A stretch of DNA of 64,000 bases from Prolixibacteraceae bacterium UBA6029 (GTDB lineage Bacteria > Bacteroidota > Bacteroidia > Bacteroidales > Prolixibacteraceae), in contig DIZL01000048.1 in NCBI GenBank assembly GCA_002429385.1, positions 571 through 64,570 of the forward strand. Reading direction: 5' to 3'. The notes below the pieces were generated by a model. It was not told the DNA's origin, did no database searches, and was given only the letters and a program-made list of their open reading frames with translations. Position 1 is the stretch's first letter, and each line of letters opens with the position of its first letter. This document shows positions 18,517 to 28,487 of this stretch, in pieces. A program made the position numbers and the translations under genes.

Positions 18517-19254
18517 CTACCTGGAACCTGGAACCTGGAATTTGGAACTTGTTCCCTCCAATTTCTCCTCCACATTTCTGATCACCCATTCCATTTGTTC
18601 TTCACGGGTCATATCACTGTTATCCAACACCAATGCATCATCGGCTTTCCGAAGAGGACTGGCTTTACGGGTCGAATCAATACGATCACGCTCCATAATA
18701 TTTTGAAGAATCTCATCAAATGAAACATTTTCGCCCTTTGACTTAAGCTCATCAAAACGTCGTTTGGCGCGTATTTCAGTAGATGCTGTTACAAACAGTT
18801 TAAACTCAGCGTCAGGAAAGACTACGGTCCCAATATCGCGGCCATCCATAACGATGCCTTTATTTCGACCCATTTCCTGCTGAAAGCGAACCATAGCCTT
18901 ACGAACTTCAGCAATAGTAGCCACTGGGCTCACGTTTTGTGATACGGTTAACTGCCTGATTTCTTCTTCCACATTTTCACCGTTCAGAAACGTATCACTC
19001 CTTTGCCGTTCAGGGTTGTACCTGAAATCAATTCTTATTTCAGGCAGCGCCCCGATTAATTCTTCCCGCTTCACTTCACCGTCAATAATCAGGTTGTGAC
19101 GTAAGGCATACAACGTGACAGCGCGGTACATTGCACCACTATCAATAAATATATATCCGAAACGGACAGCTACAGCTTTTGCAATCGTACTCTTTCCACA
19201 TGACGAATGCCCGTCGATGGCAATAATTATCTGGTGATCAATCATTCTTTTCAT
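18517..19254 (-). CDS. cmk: Cytidylate kinase with repeat-derived C-terminus
   Basis: 245 residues. CMP/dCMP kinase: P-loop GHSSCGKST near residues 15-23, the SGAMYRAVTLYALRHN substrate region, MDGRDIGTVVFPDAEFKLFVTAS and the lid RAKRRFDEL. Length is slightly above the usual 220-230 residues. The last ten or so residues (SSKFQVPGSR) are encoded by a period-7 tandem array (units cctggaa) that runs up to the stop codon, so this tail is probably not ancestral. First gene of the leftward housekeeping block, divergent from the tricorn-type protease. Either ATG at 19254 or 19245 could start it. Confidence 0.94.
   Translation of the reverse strand: MKRMIDHQIIIAIDGHSSCGKSTIAKAVAVRFGYIFIDSGAMYRAVTLYALRHNLIIDGEVKREELIGALPEIRIDFRYNPERQRSDTFLNGENVEEEIRQLTVSQNVSPVATIAEVRKAMVRFQQEMGRNKGIVMDGRDIGTVVFPDAEFKLFVTASTEIRAKRRFDELKSKGENVSFDEILQNIMERDRIDSTRKASPLRKADDALVLDNSDMTREEQMEWVIRNVEEKLEGTSSKFQVPGSR
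18520..18554. repeat. Heptamer array at the end of cmk
   Basis: Three exact cctggaa units (18520-18540), then tttggaa and cttgttc, all in period 7. The array overlaps the cmk stop region, so it encodes the extreme C-terminus of that protein on the minus strand. Confidence 0.85.
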
Positions 19255-19354
19255 TTGTTTGTGACAAAGATAAAGTAATTATGCTTTCCCGTGTAATTTA
19301 CACAAATTTGCAGCAACCAATAGGATTATTACAACGCTACAAAATTCGTAAACG

Positions 19355-22300
19355 ATGCAAAAATTATCTTTCAAACTGCTGGCTCTGATCATTATGGGAT
19401 TTACTTTCTGTCAACGAGTGGCCGCTCAGGACGAAGCCCGGCTGATGCGTTTCCCTGATATCAATAAAAACATGGTTGCTTTCGTGTATGCGGGCGACAT
19501 CTGGACCGTTGACTCCAACGGAGGTGAAGCAAGACGTCTGACCTCTCATTCAGGGCTGGAACTTTTTCCAAAGATATCACCTGACAGCAAATGGATTGCC
19601 TTTTCGGGCGAATATTCAGGAAGCAGGCAGATTTTTGTAATACCTTCAACTGGTGGGACTCCCAGACAATTGACGTTCTACAATTCTGTAGGAATGATGC
19701 CACCACGTGGAGGGTTCGACGATGTGCCGCTCGACTGGACCTCGGACAGTAAAAACATACTGATCCGTGCGAACCGCACTCCTTTTGGTGACCGAAACGG
19801 TAAATATTACCTGGTAAGCCTGGATGGCGGACTGGAGAAACCACTGCCTATCGTCAACGGAGGGTTTGCCAAATTCTCACCTGACAATAAAAAAATCTGT
19901 TTCACACCAATCGATCGTGAATTTCGAACCTGGAAACGTTACAAGGGTGGACGTGCATCCGATTTATGGGTCTATGATCTCGAAAACCAAACCTCAGAAC
20001 AGATTACTGACTTCAAGGGCACGGATCAACTTCCAACCTGGTTTGGCGAGAACATCTATTTTGCCTCCGACCGTGACCTGAAGCTAAACATTTATCAATA
20101 CAATACCAAAACTAAAGCCTTGAAACAAATGACCACACATGCTGATTTTGATTGCATGTGGCCTTCAGGCGAAAACGGGCAAATGGTTTATGAGAATGGC
20201 GGATACCTTTATAAACTGAATCTGCTAACAGGTAAAGAAGAAAAACTGAATGTCAGTATTCATTTTGATAACCCCAATATCGTTCCCTATTATAAAAACG
20301 TAAAGGATTTTATACAGAGCTTTGAAATTTCACCTACAGGCAAACGAGCGCTGATATCGGCCAGGGGAGATATCTTCTCTATCCCTGCCGAAAACGGACC
20401 AACCTATAATCTGACCAATACGCAAGGCGTTCGGGAAATCTACCCCCGCTGGTCGCCTGATGGTAAATACATTTCTTACTATTCTGATGCTTCGGGCGAA
20501 TATGAAATCTACCTGCTCGAAAACAAGAAAGGCGCAACACCTCGTCAACTTACCACTGGATCGTCTGCCTGGAAATATGATGCAGAATGGTCGCCCAACA
20601 GTAAAAAACTGCTTTATTTCGACCGTACACTGCAACTTAAACTGGTGGATATTGAAACAGGAAAGACAACCATAGTCGCTCATGCCGACCGCAGTGAGAT
20701 TCATTCCTATGTATTCTCTCCTGATTCGAAATGGATTGCCTATGACAAAGAAGGCGGGAATGGATTGGGCGCGATATGGGTCTATAACCTTGAAACCGCG
20801 CAGAACACTCAGTTGACCGATGCTTCATTTAATGATGGCTCGGCTGTGTTCTCAAAAGATGGTAAATACATCTATTTCGTTTCTGACCGGGACTTCAACC
20901 TCGACTTTTCAAGTTTCGAATTTAATTACGTGTACAACAAATCGGCCAGGATTTATGCAATGGCGTTGAAAGCCGATTGCCCTAAATTATTCAGGGATAA
21001 AAACGATATAGAACCAATAAGGGAAGCCGAAAAGACCAGGGAAGAACCGAAGAAGGATAAAAAAGGAAAGAAGGAAGAAAAAGCGGCAACTAAAGACTCA
21101 ATTAACGTACAGATAGACTTTGAAGGAATCAATTCCAGGATCACCGCTTTTCCATTAAATGCTGGCATTTATAACAATCTGATGGCTGTTGATGGTGGCA
21201 TCATGTACATCAGTGAAGGTTCTCTCCACAAATATACGATCGAAGACAAGAAGGATGAAGAAGTGATTGACAAAGCAGGACAGGCTGTATTGAGTGCTGA
21301 TGGAAAAATGATGATTTATCGCTCAGGCAAAGATTTTGGGATTACCAAACTTACTGCAGGACAGAAATCAGGCGCAGGAAAACTGAATCTTGAGGATATG
21401 GTCATGAAGATTGATCCGAAGAAAGAATGGGCTCAGATCTACACTGACGGATGGCGCATCTTCCGTGACTATTTCTATGAAAGTAATATGCATGGAGTCG
21501 ACTGGAAAGGCATCAGGGAACGATACAATCCGTTGGTTCAGTATGTCAGTCACCGCGCTGACCTGGATTATATCCTGGGTGAAATCATTGCTGAAACCAA
21601 CACTGGTCACTGTTACGACGACTGGGGCGATTTTGAACACGTAAAACGGGTAGATACCGGCTTACTGGGTGCAGAGTTAACGACAGACCAAGCCTCAGGC
21701 AAATATAAGATTTCTAAAATATATGCCGGTGAGAACTGGAACGAATCCCGTCGCTCGCCACTCACAGAGCAGGGGGTAAATGTTAAGGAAGGTGATTATC
21801 TGATCGCAATCAACGGAACAGAACTGAATGGTTCCATGAATCCTTACGAGCTGCTCGAAAACACGGTTGGGAAGACAGCCGAACTGACAGTCAATTCGAA
21901 GCCAGAAACGTCTGGTGCAAAAACCTATACGATCAGACCCATAGCCAGTGAACTGGAATTATTGAACCTGAACTGGGTGATGGAACGACGCAAGATGGTT
22001 GACAAGCTCTCAGGAGGAAAAATCGGCTATATTTACGTACCAAACACTTCTACCGACGGGAACCGTGAGCTCTACCGAGGTATGTACGAGTATAACGAAA
22101 AAGACGCCCTGATCATTGACGACAGGTACAATGGAGGTGGTTTTATCCCCGATGTGATGACCAACCTGCTCGAACGCAAAACACTCAGCTATTGGCAGCG
22201 TAACGGATTGTCGGCCATGAAAACCCCCGGGATTGCGCATAACGGTCCCAAAGTCATGCTTACAAATGGTTATTCTTCCTCAGGTGGTGATGCATTCCCC

Positions 22301-22639
22301 TATTATTTCCGAAAGAAAGGTCTTGGAACAATAATCGGAACACGCACCTGGGGCGGATTGGTGGGTATGTCTGGCAATGCCGGTTTAGTGGACGGAGGAT
22401 ACATTTCTGTTCCGCAGTTTGGAATCTATGACGAAAACGAACAATGGATCATTGAAGGGGTCGGCGTTTCTCCCGATATCGAAGTGGTTGACCGTCCCGA
22501 ACAACTGGCCAAAGGAATTGATCCCTGCATTGAAAAAGCTGTGGAAGTATTGCTGAAACAACTACAGGATAATCCTGTTAAAAAAGTAAATGCCCCTGCT
22601 CCACCCGACCGTTCCAAATGGAATGAACAAATGAAGTGA
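19355..22639 (+). CDS. Tricorn-like protease, S41 family
   Basis: 1094 residues with a signal peptide ending VAAQ. Layout: PD40/WD40-like beta-propeller repeats (about 28-560, with recurrent SPDSKWIAF, SPDGKYISYYS and SPNSKKLLY blades), a Lys/Glu-rich linker near 555-580 (EEPKKDKKGKKEEK), a C1 helical segment (about 690-760), a PDZ domain (about 770-860) and a C-terminal S41 peptidase (about 880-1070). The nucleophile is a serine in NGYSSSGGDAF near residue 975. Tricorn homologs cut peptides and feed aminopeptidases; an exported form like this would act in the periplasm. No partner gene is adjacent except the small lipoprotein in opposite orientation. Confidence 0.92.
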   Translation: MQKLSFKLLALIIMGFTFCQRVAAQDEARLMRFPDINKNMVAFVYAGDIWTVDSNGGEARRLTSHSGLELFPKISPDSKWIAFSGEYSGSRQIFVIPSTGGTPRQLTFYNSVGMMPPRGGFDDVPLDWTSDSKNILIRANRTPFGDRNGKYYLVSLDGGLEKPLPIVNGGFAKFSPDNKKICFTPIDREFRTWKRYKGGRASDLWVYDLENQTSEQITDFKGTDQLPTWFGENIYFASDRDLKLNIYQYNTKTKALKQMTTHADFDCMWPSGENGQMVYENGGYLYKLNLLTGKEEKLNVSIHFDNPNIVPYYKNVKDFIQSFEISPTGKRALISARGDIFSIPAENGPTYNLTNTQGVREIYPRWSPDGKYISYYSDASGEYEIYLLENKKGATPRQLTTGSSAWKYDAEWSPNSKKLLYFDRTLQLKLVDIETGKTTIVAHADRSEIHSYVFSPDSKWIAYDKEGGNGLGAIWVYNLETAQNTQLTDASFNDGSAVFSKDGKYIYFVSDRDFNLDFSSFEFNYVYNKSARIYAMALKADCPKLFRDKNDIEPIREAEKTREEPKKDKKGKKEEKAATKDSINVQIDFEGINSRITAFPLNAGIYNNLMAVDGGIMYISEGSLHKYTIEDKKDEEVIDKAGQAVLSADGKMMIYRSGKDFGITKLTAGQKSGAGKLNLEDMVMKIDPKKEWAQIYTDGWRIFRDYFYESNMHGVDWKGIRERYNPLVQYVSHRADLDYILGEIIAETNTGHCYDDWGDFEHVKRVDTGLLGAELTTDQASGKYKISKIYAGENWNESRRSPLTEQGVNVKEGDYLIAINGTELNGSMNPYELLENTVGKTAELTVNSKPETSGAKTYTIRPIASELELLNLNWVMERRKMVDKLSGGKIGYIYVPNTSTDGNRELYRGMYEYNEKDALIIDDRYNGGGFIPDVMTNLLERKTLSYWQRNGLSAMKTPGIAHNGPKVMLTNGYSSSGGDAFPYYFRKKGLGTIIGTRTWGGLVGMSGNAGLVDGGYISVPQFGIYDENEQWIIEGVGVSPDIEVVDRPEQLAKGIDPCIEKAVEVLLKQLQDNPVKKVNAPAPPDRSKWNEQMK

Positions 22640-22647
22640 TGCATCGG

Positions 22648-23097
22648 TCATTTTAACCTCACATATTTTTCAATGGTGTAATTACTTTTGTCCACATGCC
22701 ACATATCATTTACAGGCCAGGTTTGCATCAGCGTATCGCCCTTGATTTCGATTAACATTTTTGGATGTGTCCCTAACCATTGTTTATTGGTATGATAATC
22801 GATCGTTTCGATGTATTGTGATCCTTCCAAAGTATAAGTTCCGCCGCCAAAATTATCGATCTGTCTGTCATTGACTTTAAACCGGCCAGCGAAGACAAAA
22901 TGCTCATCGGACCATACTTTAATCTGAGATCCGTTGACATTTTTACCCATATACCGGCCTATAACCGTATCTTTTGCAAATGATTTGTAATAAACCAGGC
23001 TCCACGCCCCGGCAATTTTCCGATGCTGCTTTTCATTGGGGTTACAACTCAAAAAGATGATTGAAATAATCAGTCCTGCAAGTAGTGATAGTTTCAT
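22648..23097 (-). CDS. Small lipocalin-like lipoprotein (DUF4488-like)
   Basis: 149 residues with a lipoprotein signal (IISIIFLSCNPNEK, lipobox LSC, Cys near residue 18). The body KIAGAWSLVYYKSF...GGGTYTLEGSQYIETIDYHT resembles the Bacteroidota lipocalin-like DUF4488 group, with beta strands and a conserved TYTLEG turn. Function is unknown; outer-membrane or periplasmic attachment is inferred. It ends 8 bp from the convergent tricorn-type gene. Confidence 0.65.
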   Translation of the reverse strand: MKLSLLAGLIISIIFLSCNPNEKQHRKIAGAWSLVYYKSFAKDTVIGRYMGKNVNGSQIKVWSDEHFVFAGRFKVNDRQIDNFGGGTYTLEGSQYIETIDYHTNKQWLGTHPKMLIEIKGDTLMQTWPVNDMWHVDKSNYTIEKYVRLK

Positions 23098-23271
23098 AAC
23101 TTAAGTTTTTGGTGATTGATTTTAGCTTATCTTTTTACATTGTATAGTACGTTTTATTGTATCGAAAGTTGTCTTTTATGCCCATATGAAGCAAAGAAAA
23201 TATTATTCCCATTTAGATGGAATTAACTATCAATGGCTGAGGGATTCAGATGAAATACAATGTTTCTTTTC

Positions 23272-23365
23272 TGCCACAAAGACTCAAAGGATCAAAGGTT
23301 CACGAAGAATATAACAAGAAGGGGCGATACTTGGTGTCACTTAGTGTCTTTGAGTCTTTGTGGCA
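23272..23365. repeat. Intergenic palindrome family 2, copy 1
   Basis: A perfect 18-bp inverted repeat, 23272-23289 against 23348-23365, with AAAG spaced every 8 bases in the left arm. The right arm (cttagtgtctttgagtcttt) resembles the right arm of the palindrome at 41424-41526, so both belong to one family. Confidence 0.85.
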
Positions 23366-23395
23366 ATTTTCAGTAAAAGGAAAGACTTCTTTAGC

Positions 23396-23432
23396 AAAAA
23401 AAACAGGTAACGCATTTCCTCGCTACCTGTTT
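23396..23432 (-). terminator. Terminator after the CotH protein
   Basis: The stem acaggtaac/gctacctgt (8 of 9 paired) is followed on the minus strand by at least eight Ts. It sits 54 bp after the stop codon of the minus-strand gene at 23486. Confidence 0.85.
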
Positions 23433-23485
23433 GTATATTTTGTAAAAACAACTCTTTTTGTCTGAACCGACTAACTCATGACTGA

Positions 23486-26400
23486 TTATTTGGATACAGT
23501 CACTTTAGTGGTCAATTTGCCTACCCTGACCAGGTAAATGCCGTTCTTCAGCGATGATACATCGACGATTGCGTCACCGTTGAAATCGAGCCTGATTTGT
23601 TTCACCAGTTGCCCTATCGAAGAATAGATTTCACCCGATACATTGGATTCACCGCTTAGGCTGATCCTGAGTTGATCGCTTGCAGGATTGGGGTAAACGG
23701 TGAACTTCGGAGCATTCGAAATTGCAGGAACACCCGTCATATCATTTACAGGTATAACCTTCCAGTATTCGCCAAAATGGTTATCAACATCGTAACGGGT
23801 CAGCGTGATGCCTTGTTGCGCATTCTGAGGCACCGGCCATGGCGCTTTATTGTTGTAGATCACCTGATCGATGACCTTGCCGTATTTATTCACCAGTTGT
23901 ATTTTTTCCCCTTCATCGGCCAGATGTCCGCTTTCCCATTGATACGGAACAAGATTCTTGCTGCTCCAGAACACCGAAGAGGCATTGGAAGTGATAAATA
24001 TTTTCTCCTTCGCCCCGATTACTGTTCCAGTAGGGAACAGATAGGCAACACCCGAGGCAAATTGGCAACTATCCAGATGAATGGGCATATCCGCCGGATT
24101 ATACAAACCAATAAATTCAAGATCTTCAGCAGTGGGGTCAGTAACGTAGGCAATATCGCTGATCATGACCGAAAGCGGGAGCGCAGGCAACTTCAGATTG
24201 GCGCCTATCGTTCCGTTGGTTGCTGCCCCAATAAGCGGTGATCCCGACAATAGTGAGAAGTCGTAGATGGCCGCATTCATAAACAATGGATTTACATTCA
24301 GGTTATTTTTCCCCGCAGGCAAAAGCTCCGTATCGTCCGATGAATTGGATATACTCAGAGATGAAAATTCATCGCTGAAATAGCCCAGTTCATAGGAGTT
24401 TGAAAGTATGGTATTGGTTACAACCAGATTCGACCCTGCATCGCCCGGATGCTTTTGATAATTGGCCAGTGCGTAAAAGTTTCCATAATAGCTGCAATGA
24501 TCGATATATACACTGCTCGAATCTTTCATCCCTGCTCCCATTCCGCAGTTGATAAAAACTGAATTGGTTATTTTAGCCGACGACTGCTGCCCGATCGATA
24601 CCCCTTTATCCTGGAAGTTATACACCACAATACCGTCGATGATCACATTCTTGGCGTGATCACCCAGATCGACCGCATCGGAGTTAAACCCGTCCATATC
24701 GTGAAAATAACTATTCCTGACTGTGGCGCTGCCTTCCGACATTTCACCAAAATCGAGGGCGTCACAATCGACTCCCGGATTACCGATAAATTCACAGTTC
24801 GAGATTAATATCTTGCCCCTTTTGATGTTGATTTCGTCACAGCCTGCATAATCAGAATGTATCCGGCTGTTGGTAACCGTTGTCTGACAATTATACACGT
24901 TAATCGGGTTCTTATGGTTGTTCACAATGGTTATACTGTCGATTATGACTGTCGATCCTGAAACTGCAATCGCGGCAATGTCACGTACCGGGTTTGGCCC
25001 TTCCGAAGCATTTTCAATGATTACATGCTTAAACCATACCGTATCACTGGCATTCTTAATGCTAAAATTTCCCCATTTCTGATTTACACTCTGGGGATTG
25101 CTCCTGAAAATCACCGGTTCAGCTTTGGTTCCAATCGCCTTAACCGGCCCGAGCGACGAGATGGAAACCCCGTCCGAGATCCAGAGTTCTACTCCCGGTT
25201 CGATAATCAGTTTCCCTGCTGAAGTGATATTCACGTTTTCAGGAACCAGGTAAGGCGAGCAGCTCTTGTGAAGAGTCATGACAGTCGTTATTTCAGCTGG
25301 AAGGATACATTTCCCTTCACTTTCAAAGACCGCTGTAATATTCACTGCCGATTGCGTGCTAACCACCAGTTCATTGGCTGTAGATTGATAACCACCTGAA
25401 CCGTTCAGTGAGGCCGACAATTCCAAGTCAAAGCTCACATCACTGCTGTTGGCGGCTGACTGGTGAACTTCAACGGCAATCGTGTTATTGCCCTCTGCCA
25501 GCGATTCAGCCCCTATCGTGAAGGTATTGAAGGCTGACTCATCAGCCCCTGCAATGGCTGTTGATGCCAGTGTTCCGAAACTGATAGTCCCTGCGGGCAT
25601 ATTGTAACGCTGGATCTCCGTATCGTTCAGGTAAATCACTGCCCCGTCATCACATTTAAGCAACAGGGTCAGACCGCTTACTTTCTGTTTGTTTTTCACC
25701 ACAAAGCTTGTCCTGAAATACGATGAGATATATTTGTTGTTGGCATCACTGCCAAAGCCAATCACCGTTTTTTCATCCCCGTCGCCATAGCCCAGCTCTG
25801 CCGGTCCCGATTTCCAGCCTGTGTCGGTGAAATCTGCATTCCTCCACGAGATTCCCAAATCGACGCCCGTATCCGAATATTTCCATGTACTTTGTCTTGG
25901 AATAAAGAGTGTATCGCTGTTCGTCTTCCATCCCATGAACTTATACCCGTCTTTGGCTTCTGCGCTTAACTTGATGGATTCACCTTTGGGATAACCCCCT
26001 GCACACACGTCAACGGGTATTTTCAGCCCGTTAAAGGTCAAAACCCCCGCCTGGACAGGGAAGGTTGTTACCGATACAGCAACAGGAGCCTGAAAGCCGT
26101 AATTGGTTAAATCGTTTAGGATAATACCCGGCCTGGCCTGTGCAAAGGTCCTTAGCTTTTCAACTTCCGAATACCAGTAATCCATCGACGAAATGGCATA
26201 GATACTGCTGTAGTTGCCTGTTCCCCTGGTCCCTGCCCAGCGGGCGATGTGATTGGGCATTTCGGCCTCGATGGTTGTCTGATGGTCGTCAATCTGGGCA
26301 ATCATCCTCGTGGGATTGAAGGTTGTAAACAGCAGGTCCGAAAGCTTCCTTCCAAACAGTTTTTTATAATCCGTATTTTTCATCAAATCCCTGAACGGCC

Positions 26401-28051
26401 AGCCATCCTCATTCAGATAGAAGCTGATCATCTGGTTATTGGCTCCAAAGAAACCACGGTCAAAATCCATGAGTATCCATTTCCATTTGCCCGAATCCTT
26501 GGCTTTCCATTTCATCAGGTTGTGACCAATCGAATTATTGCCGCTGTAAACTTCGGTACTAACCATCTCGGTAAATTCGTTAATGTCCATCTGTGCAGCT
26601 ACCGCGTCGTAGTTCGCCTGATTCGACAAATCCTTTGCAGTCAGGGAAAGAAAAAAGTCATTCGCCTTGAAATCTCCCGTTTCGGCGTAATGCCCCGCAT
26701 CGGTCTCTTCAATCATATCGAATGTTCCGGCGGCAAGGCCATGGTTTCCAACGATATAATCCTCGTCTATTTTCTCGCGGATGTTGTGTACACCCATATA
26801 TTGTCCGTTGATATAAACCACAGAGGCCCTGAAACCCATGTTGTCGAGACTGGTATTATAGACTGCCGCTGTCTGGATCATGCCATCCCTGAACATGGTA
26901 TTGCCCCAGTCGCTTCCCGAAGCCCTGAGCGAAAAGGTTTTATACACTTTGCGGGGTTTATCAAAGATGAGCGGATAGTCGATCTTGGCCGTCCCGTATT
27001 CTTTTCTGAAGTTAATGCCCAGCATTTTTTCAGGTAATTGCCAGGAGTATAGACCCGTTGATTTGGCCCCACCCCTTAAATCGAAAGCAGCCCCTGTCCT
27101 GCCGTCATTCTCATAAAGCTCGATATTAATAGGGATTTCCCAATCGGGCTTTACCGTATGTACCGCGTAAATGCCCTTCACCGGATCCCAGAAATTCAAG
27201 GGATCTGAAGTCACACAGACGATCGGCAGCTTATTGATTTTATTTCCGGTATCAATAAGGTAAGTGTTCGTTGTTATCGGCCCCAGAATCTGGCCTGCTT
27301 TATGAATCCTTGCCCTGACCACCGTATTTTTATCAATGATGATCGGCCCGTCTGCCAGGAACGACTGCTCATTGGGCTCCGTACCGTCGAGCGTGTAGCG
27401 GACATCACCCCCAAAGATCGATTTGATGGTGAGCGAAACTGAACCGTGGTAAACACCCCCTGAGGATGAAAAACCAGGATCACTCTTTACAATATCCGAA
27501 TACCCCGTTGTAATGTTTGATGTGCCGGGTGTGGGCTGTGTAAATAAGACCCAGTCACTGCTACCGTCGGGTTTTCGCCCCATAGAGATATTCGGATCAG
27601 GGACCCCCAGCAAGGTCGAATCGAGTACGGATATTGAACCAGCGCCATAGTTCGAGAGATCTGTCGTTTGAACCCCATACCTCACCGAATCGATCAGCGC
27701 CCCCGATGGGTTCGCAAGGCCGACCTGTTCACCCGAGGCCGAGAGCGCAAAACTGGTATGGTTGGCCGAATCTTTATCGTCAGCCCAGAACAGGGCAAAT
27801 CCTTTGGCGGCAATGGTCATTTTGTTTATTTTCCATTTCTGAGGCTTCTTCAGGTTGTCCGTCAGGAAATAGCCATCCAGAATGACGGGCGAAGTGCCGC
27901 TATTATACAATTCGATCCAGTCGGCGCTCTGCTTATAATCAGGGTCCAGGATGGTTGACGTGTTCGAGGCCATAAATTCGTTGATGTATACCTGGCCATA
28001 GGAAGCCACAGAGACAAACAGAAGCAGTATTGAAATCTTTAATCGGTTCAT
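23486..28051 (-). CDS. CotH-kinase, lamin-tail, beta-helix T9SS cargo protein
   Basis: 1521 residues with a signal peptide (MNRLKISILLLFVSVASYGQ). Domains in order: lamin-tail domain (about 18-130, INEFMASN...WIELYN), a chitobiase/FN3-like beta domain (190-265, RYTLDGTEPN), a CotH-like kinase domain (330-640, FSLRASGSDW, YMGVHNIREKI, WKWILMDFDRGF), and a jelly-roll-like part (725-885). A right-handed beta-helix follows (935-1225), then a second lamin-tail domain (1270-1390) and a T9SS sorting domain (1430-1521, YPNPASDQ). Family knowledge: spore-coat CotH proteins phosphorylate protein serines; whether this secreted version does so is inference. It stands alone with its own terminator. Confidence 0.88.
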   Translation of the reverse strand: MNRLKISILLLFVSVASYGQVYINEFMASNTSTILDPDYKQSADWIELYNSGTSPVILDGYFLTDNLKKPQKWKINKMTIAAKGFALFWADDKDSANHTSFALSASGEQVGLANPSGALIDSVRYGVQTTDLSNYGAGSISVLDSTLLGVPDPNISMGRKPDGSSDWVLFTQPTPGTSNITTGYSDIVKSDPGFSSSGGVYHGSVSLTIKSIFGGDVRYTLDGTEPNEQSFLADGPIIIDKNTVVRARIHKAGQILGPITTNTYLIDTGNKINKLPIVCVTSDPLNFWDPVKGIYAVHTVKPDWEIPINIELYENDGRTGAAFDLRGGAKSTGLYSWQLPEKMLGINFRKEYGTAKIDYPLIFDKPRKVYKTFSLRASGSDWGNTMFRDGMIQTAAVYNTSLDNMGFRASVVYINGQYMGVHNIREKIDEDYIVGNHGLAAGTFDMIEETDAGHYAETGDFKANDFFLSLTAKDLSNQANYDAVAAQMDINEFTEMVSTEVYSGNNSIGHNLMKWKAKDSGKWKWILMDFDRGFFGANNQMISFYLNEDGWPFRDLMKNTDYKKLFGRKLSDLLFTTFNPTRMIAQIDDHQTTIEAEMPNHIARWAGTRGTGNYSSIYAISSMDYWYSEVEKLRTFAQARPGIILNDLTNYGFQAPVAVSVTTFPVQAGVLTFNGLKIPVDVCAGGYPKGESIKLSAEAKDGYKFMGWKTNSDTLFIPRQSTWKYSDTGVDLGISWRNADFTDTGWKSGPAELGYGDGDEKTVIGFGSDANNKYISSYFRTSFVVKNKQKVSGLTLLLKCDDGAVIYLNDTEIQRYNMPAGTISFGTLASTAIAGADESAFNTFTIGAESLAEGNNTIAVEVHQSAANSSDVSFDLELSASLNGSGGYQSTANELVVSTQSAVNITAVFESEGKCILPAEITTVMTLHKSCSPYLVPENVNITSAGKLIIEPGVELWISDGVSISSLGPVKAIGTKAEPVIFRSNPQSVNQKWGNFSIKNASDTVWFKHVIIENASEGPNPVRDIAAIAVSGSTVIIDSITIVNNHKNPINVYNCQTTVTNSRIHSDYAGCDEINIKRGKILISNCEFIGNPGVDCDALDFGEMSEGSATVRNSYFHDMDGFNSDAVDLGDHAKNVIIDGIVVYNFQDKGVSIGQQSSAKITNSVFINCGMGAGMKDSSSVYIDHCSYYGNFYALANYQKHPGDAGSNLVVTNTILSNSYELGYFSDEFSSLSISNSSDDTELLPAGKNNLNVNPLFMNAAIYDFSLLSGSPLIGAATNGTIGANLKLPALPLSVMISDIAYVTDPTAEDLEFIGLYNPADMPIHLDSCQFASGVAYLFPTGTVIGAKEKIFITSNASSVFWSSKNLVPYQWESGHLADEGEKIQLVNKYGKVIDQVIYNNKAPWPVPQNAQQGITLTRYDVDNHFGEYWKVIPVNDMTGVPAISNAPKFTVYPNPASDQLRISLSGESNVSGEIYSSIGQLVKQIRLDFNGDAIVDVSSLKNGIYLVRVGKLTTKVTVSK

Positions 28052-28487
28052 GTCAGTAGGTTTTTTTCAGAAACAACATAAGAGCTTTTACCGCAGACAT
28101 CGTTTTTCGTTATGGTGTTTGTGGCGCAAGGTACAAAATATCAGTGAACTTACGGCTGATTCATGCTATTGTTTGACAACCAACCTTCAATTTTCCCTTG
28201 GTGATGTACAGGGTTGCACTTTGGCCTTAATGATTTAAAAGGATCCTCCTCACTGATTGGCTTAATTGGCAATTAATCCTGTCCATTTCCTTATTGATTG
28301 CCTCGGGATCGGGAGGGTATCCCTTGGGTATTCCTTCTCTATATTTGTACTATGATTGATCTATAACTGTACAAAAATTCGTATCTTTGTATAGATAGAG
28401 ATCAATCATAGTTTAATCATTGAAAAGGGATACCCAAGGAATACCCAAGGGATACCCTCTGTAGTATTAACTTAACACGAATTAATT
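28052..28487. other. Intergenic region holding the nested palindrome
   Basis: The left 250 bp show nothing recognisable. The right part is the 28313-28459 palindrome, which leads into the DUF6266 gene. No gene was seen. Confidence 0.6.
28313..28459 (+). repeat. Nested palindrome upstream of DUF6266 gene (copy B)
   Basis: Outer arms 28313-28334 and 28438-28459 are a perfect 22-bp inverted repeat. Inner arms 28349-28362 and 28399-28412 are a perfect 14-bp inverted repeat. Part of the outer arm is also repeated directly at 28427-28437. The inner half (gtactatgattgatctataa and onward) clearly matches the cassette palindromes at 12747 and 45343. The loop carries TATCTTTG, a good -7 box, so the element may also be the promoter of the gene at 28488. 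Confidence 0.85.

Larger units (their letters stand above)
23098..23485. other. Intergenic region with palindrome and terminator
   Basis: Holds the 23272-23365 inverted repeat and the terminator at 23396-23432. The rest is AT-rich. A reading frame through the palindrome (23250-23465) is judged an artefact of the repeat. Confidence 0.6.

Noticed and set aside
23250..23465. 71-codon frame MKYNVSFLPQRLKGSK...
   Set aside because: It runs through the 23272-23365 palindrome and the terminator of the opposite gene, so it is an artefact of the repeat.
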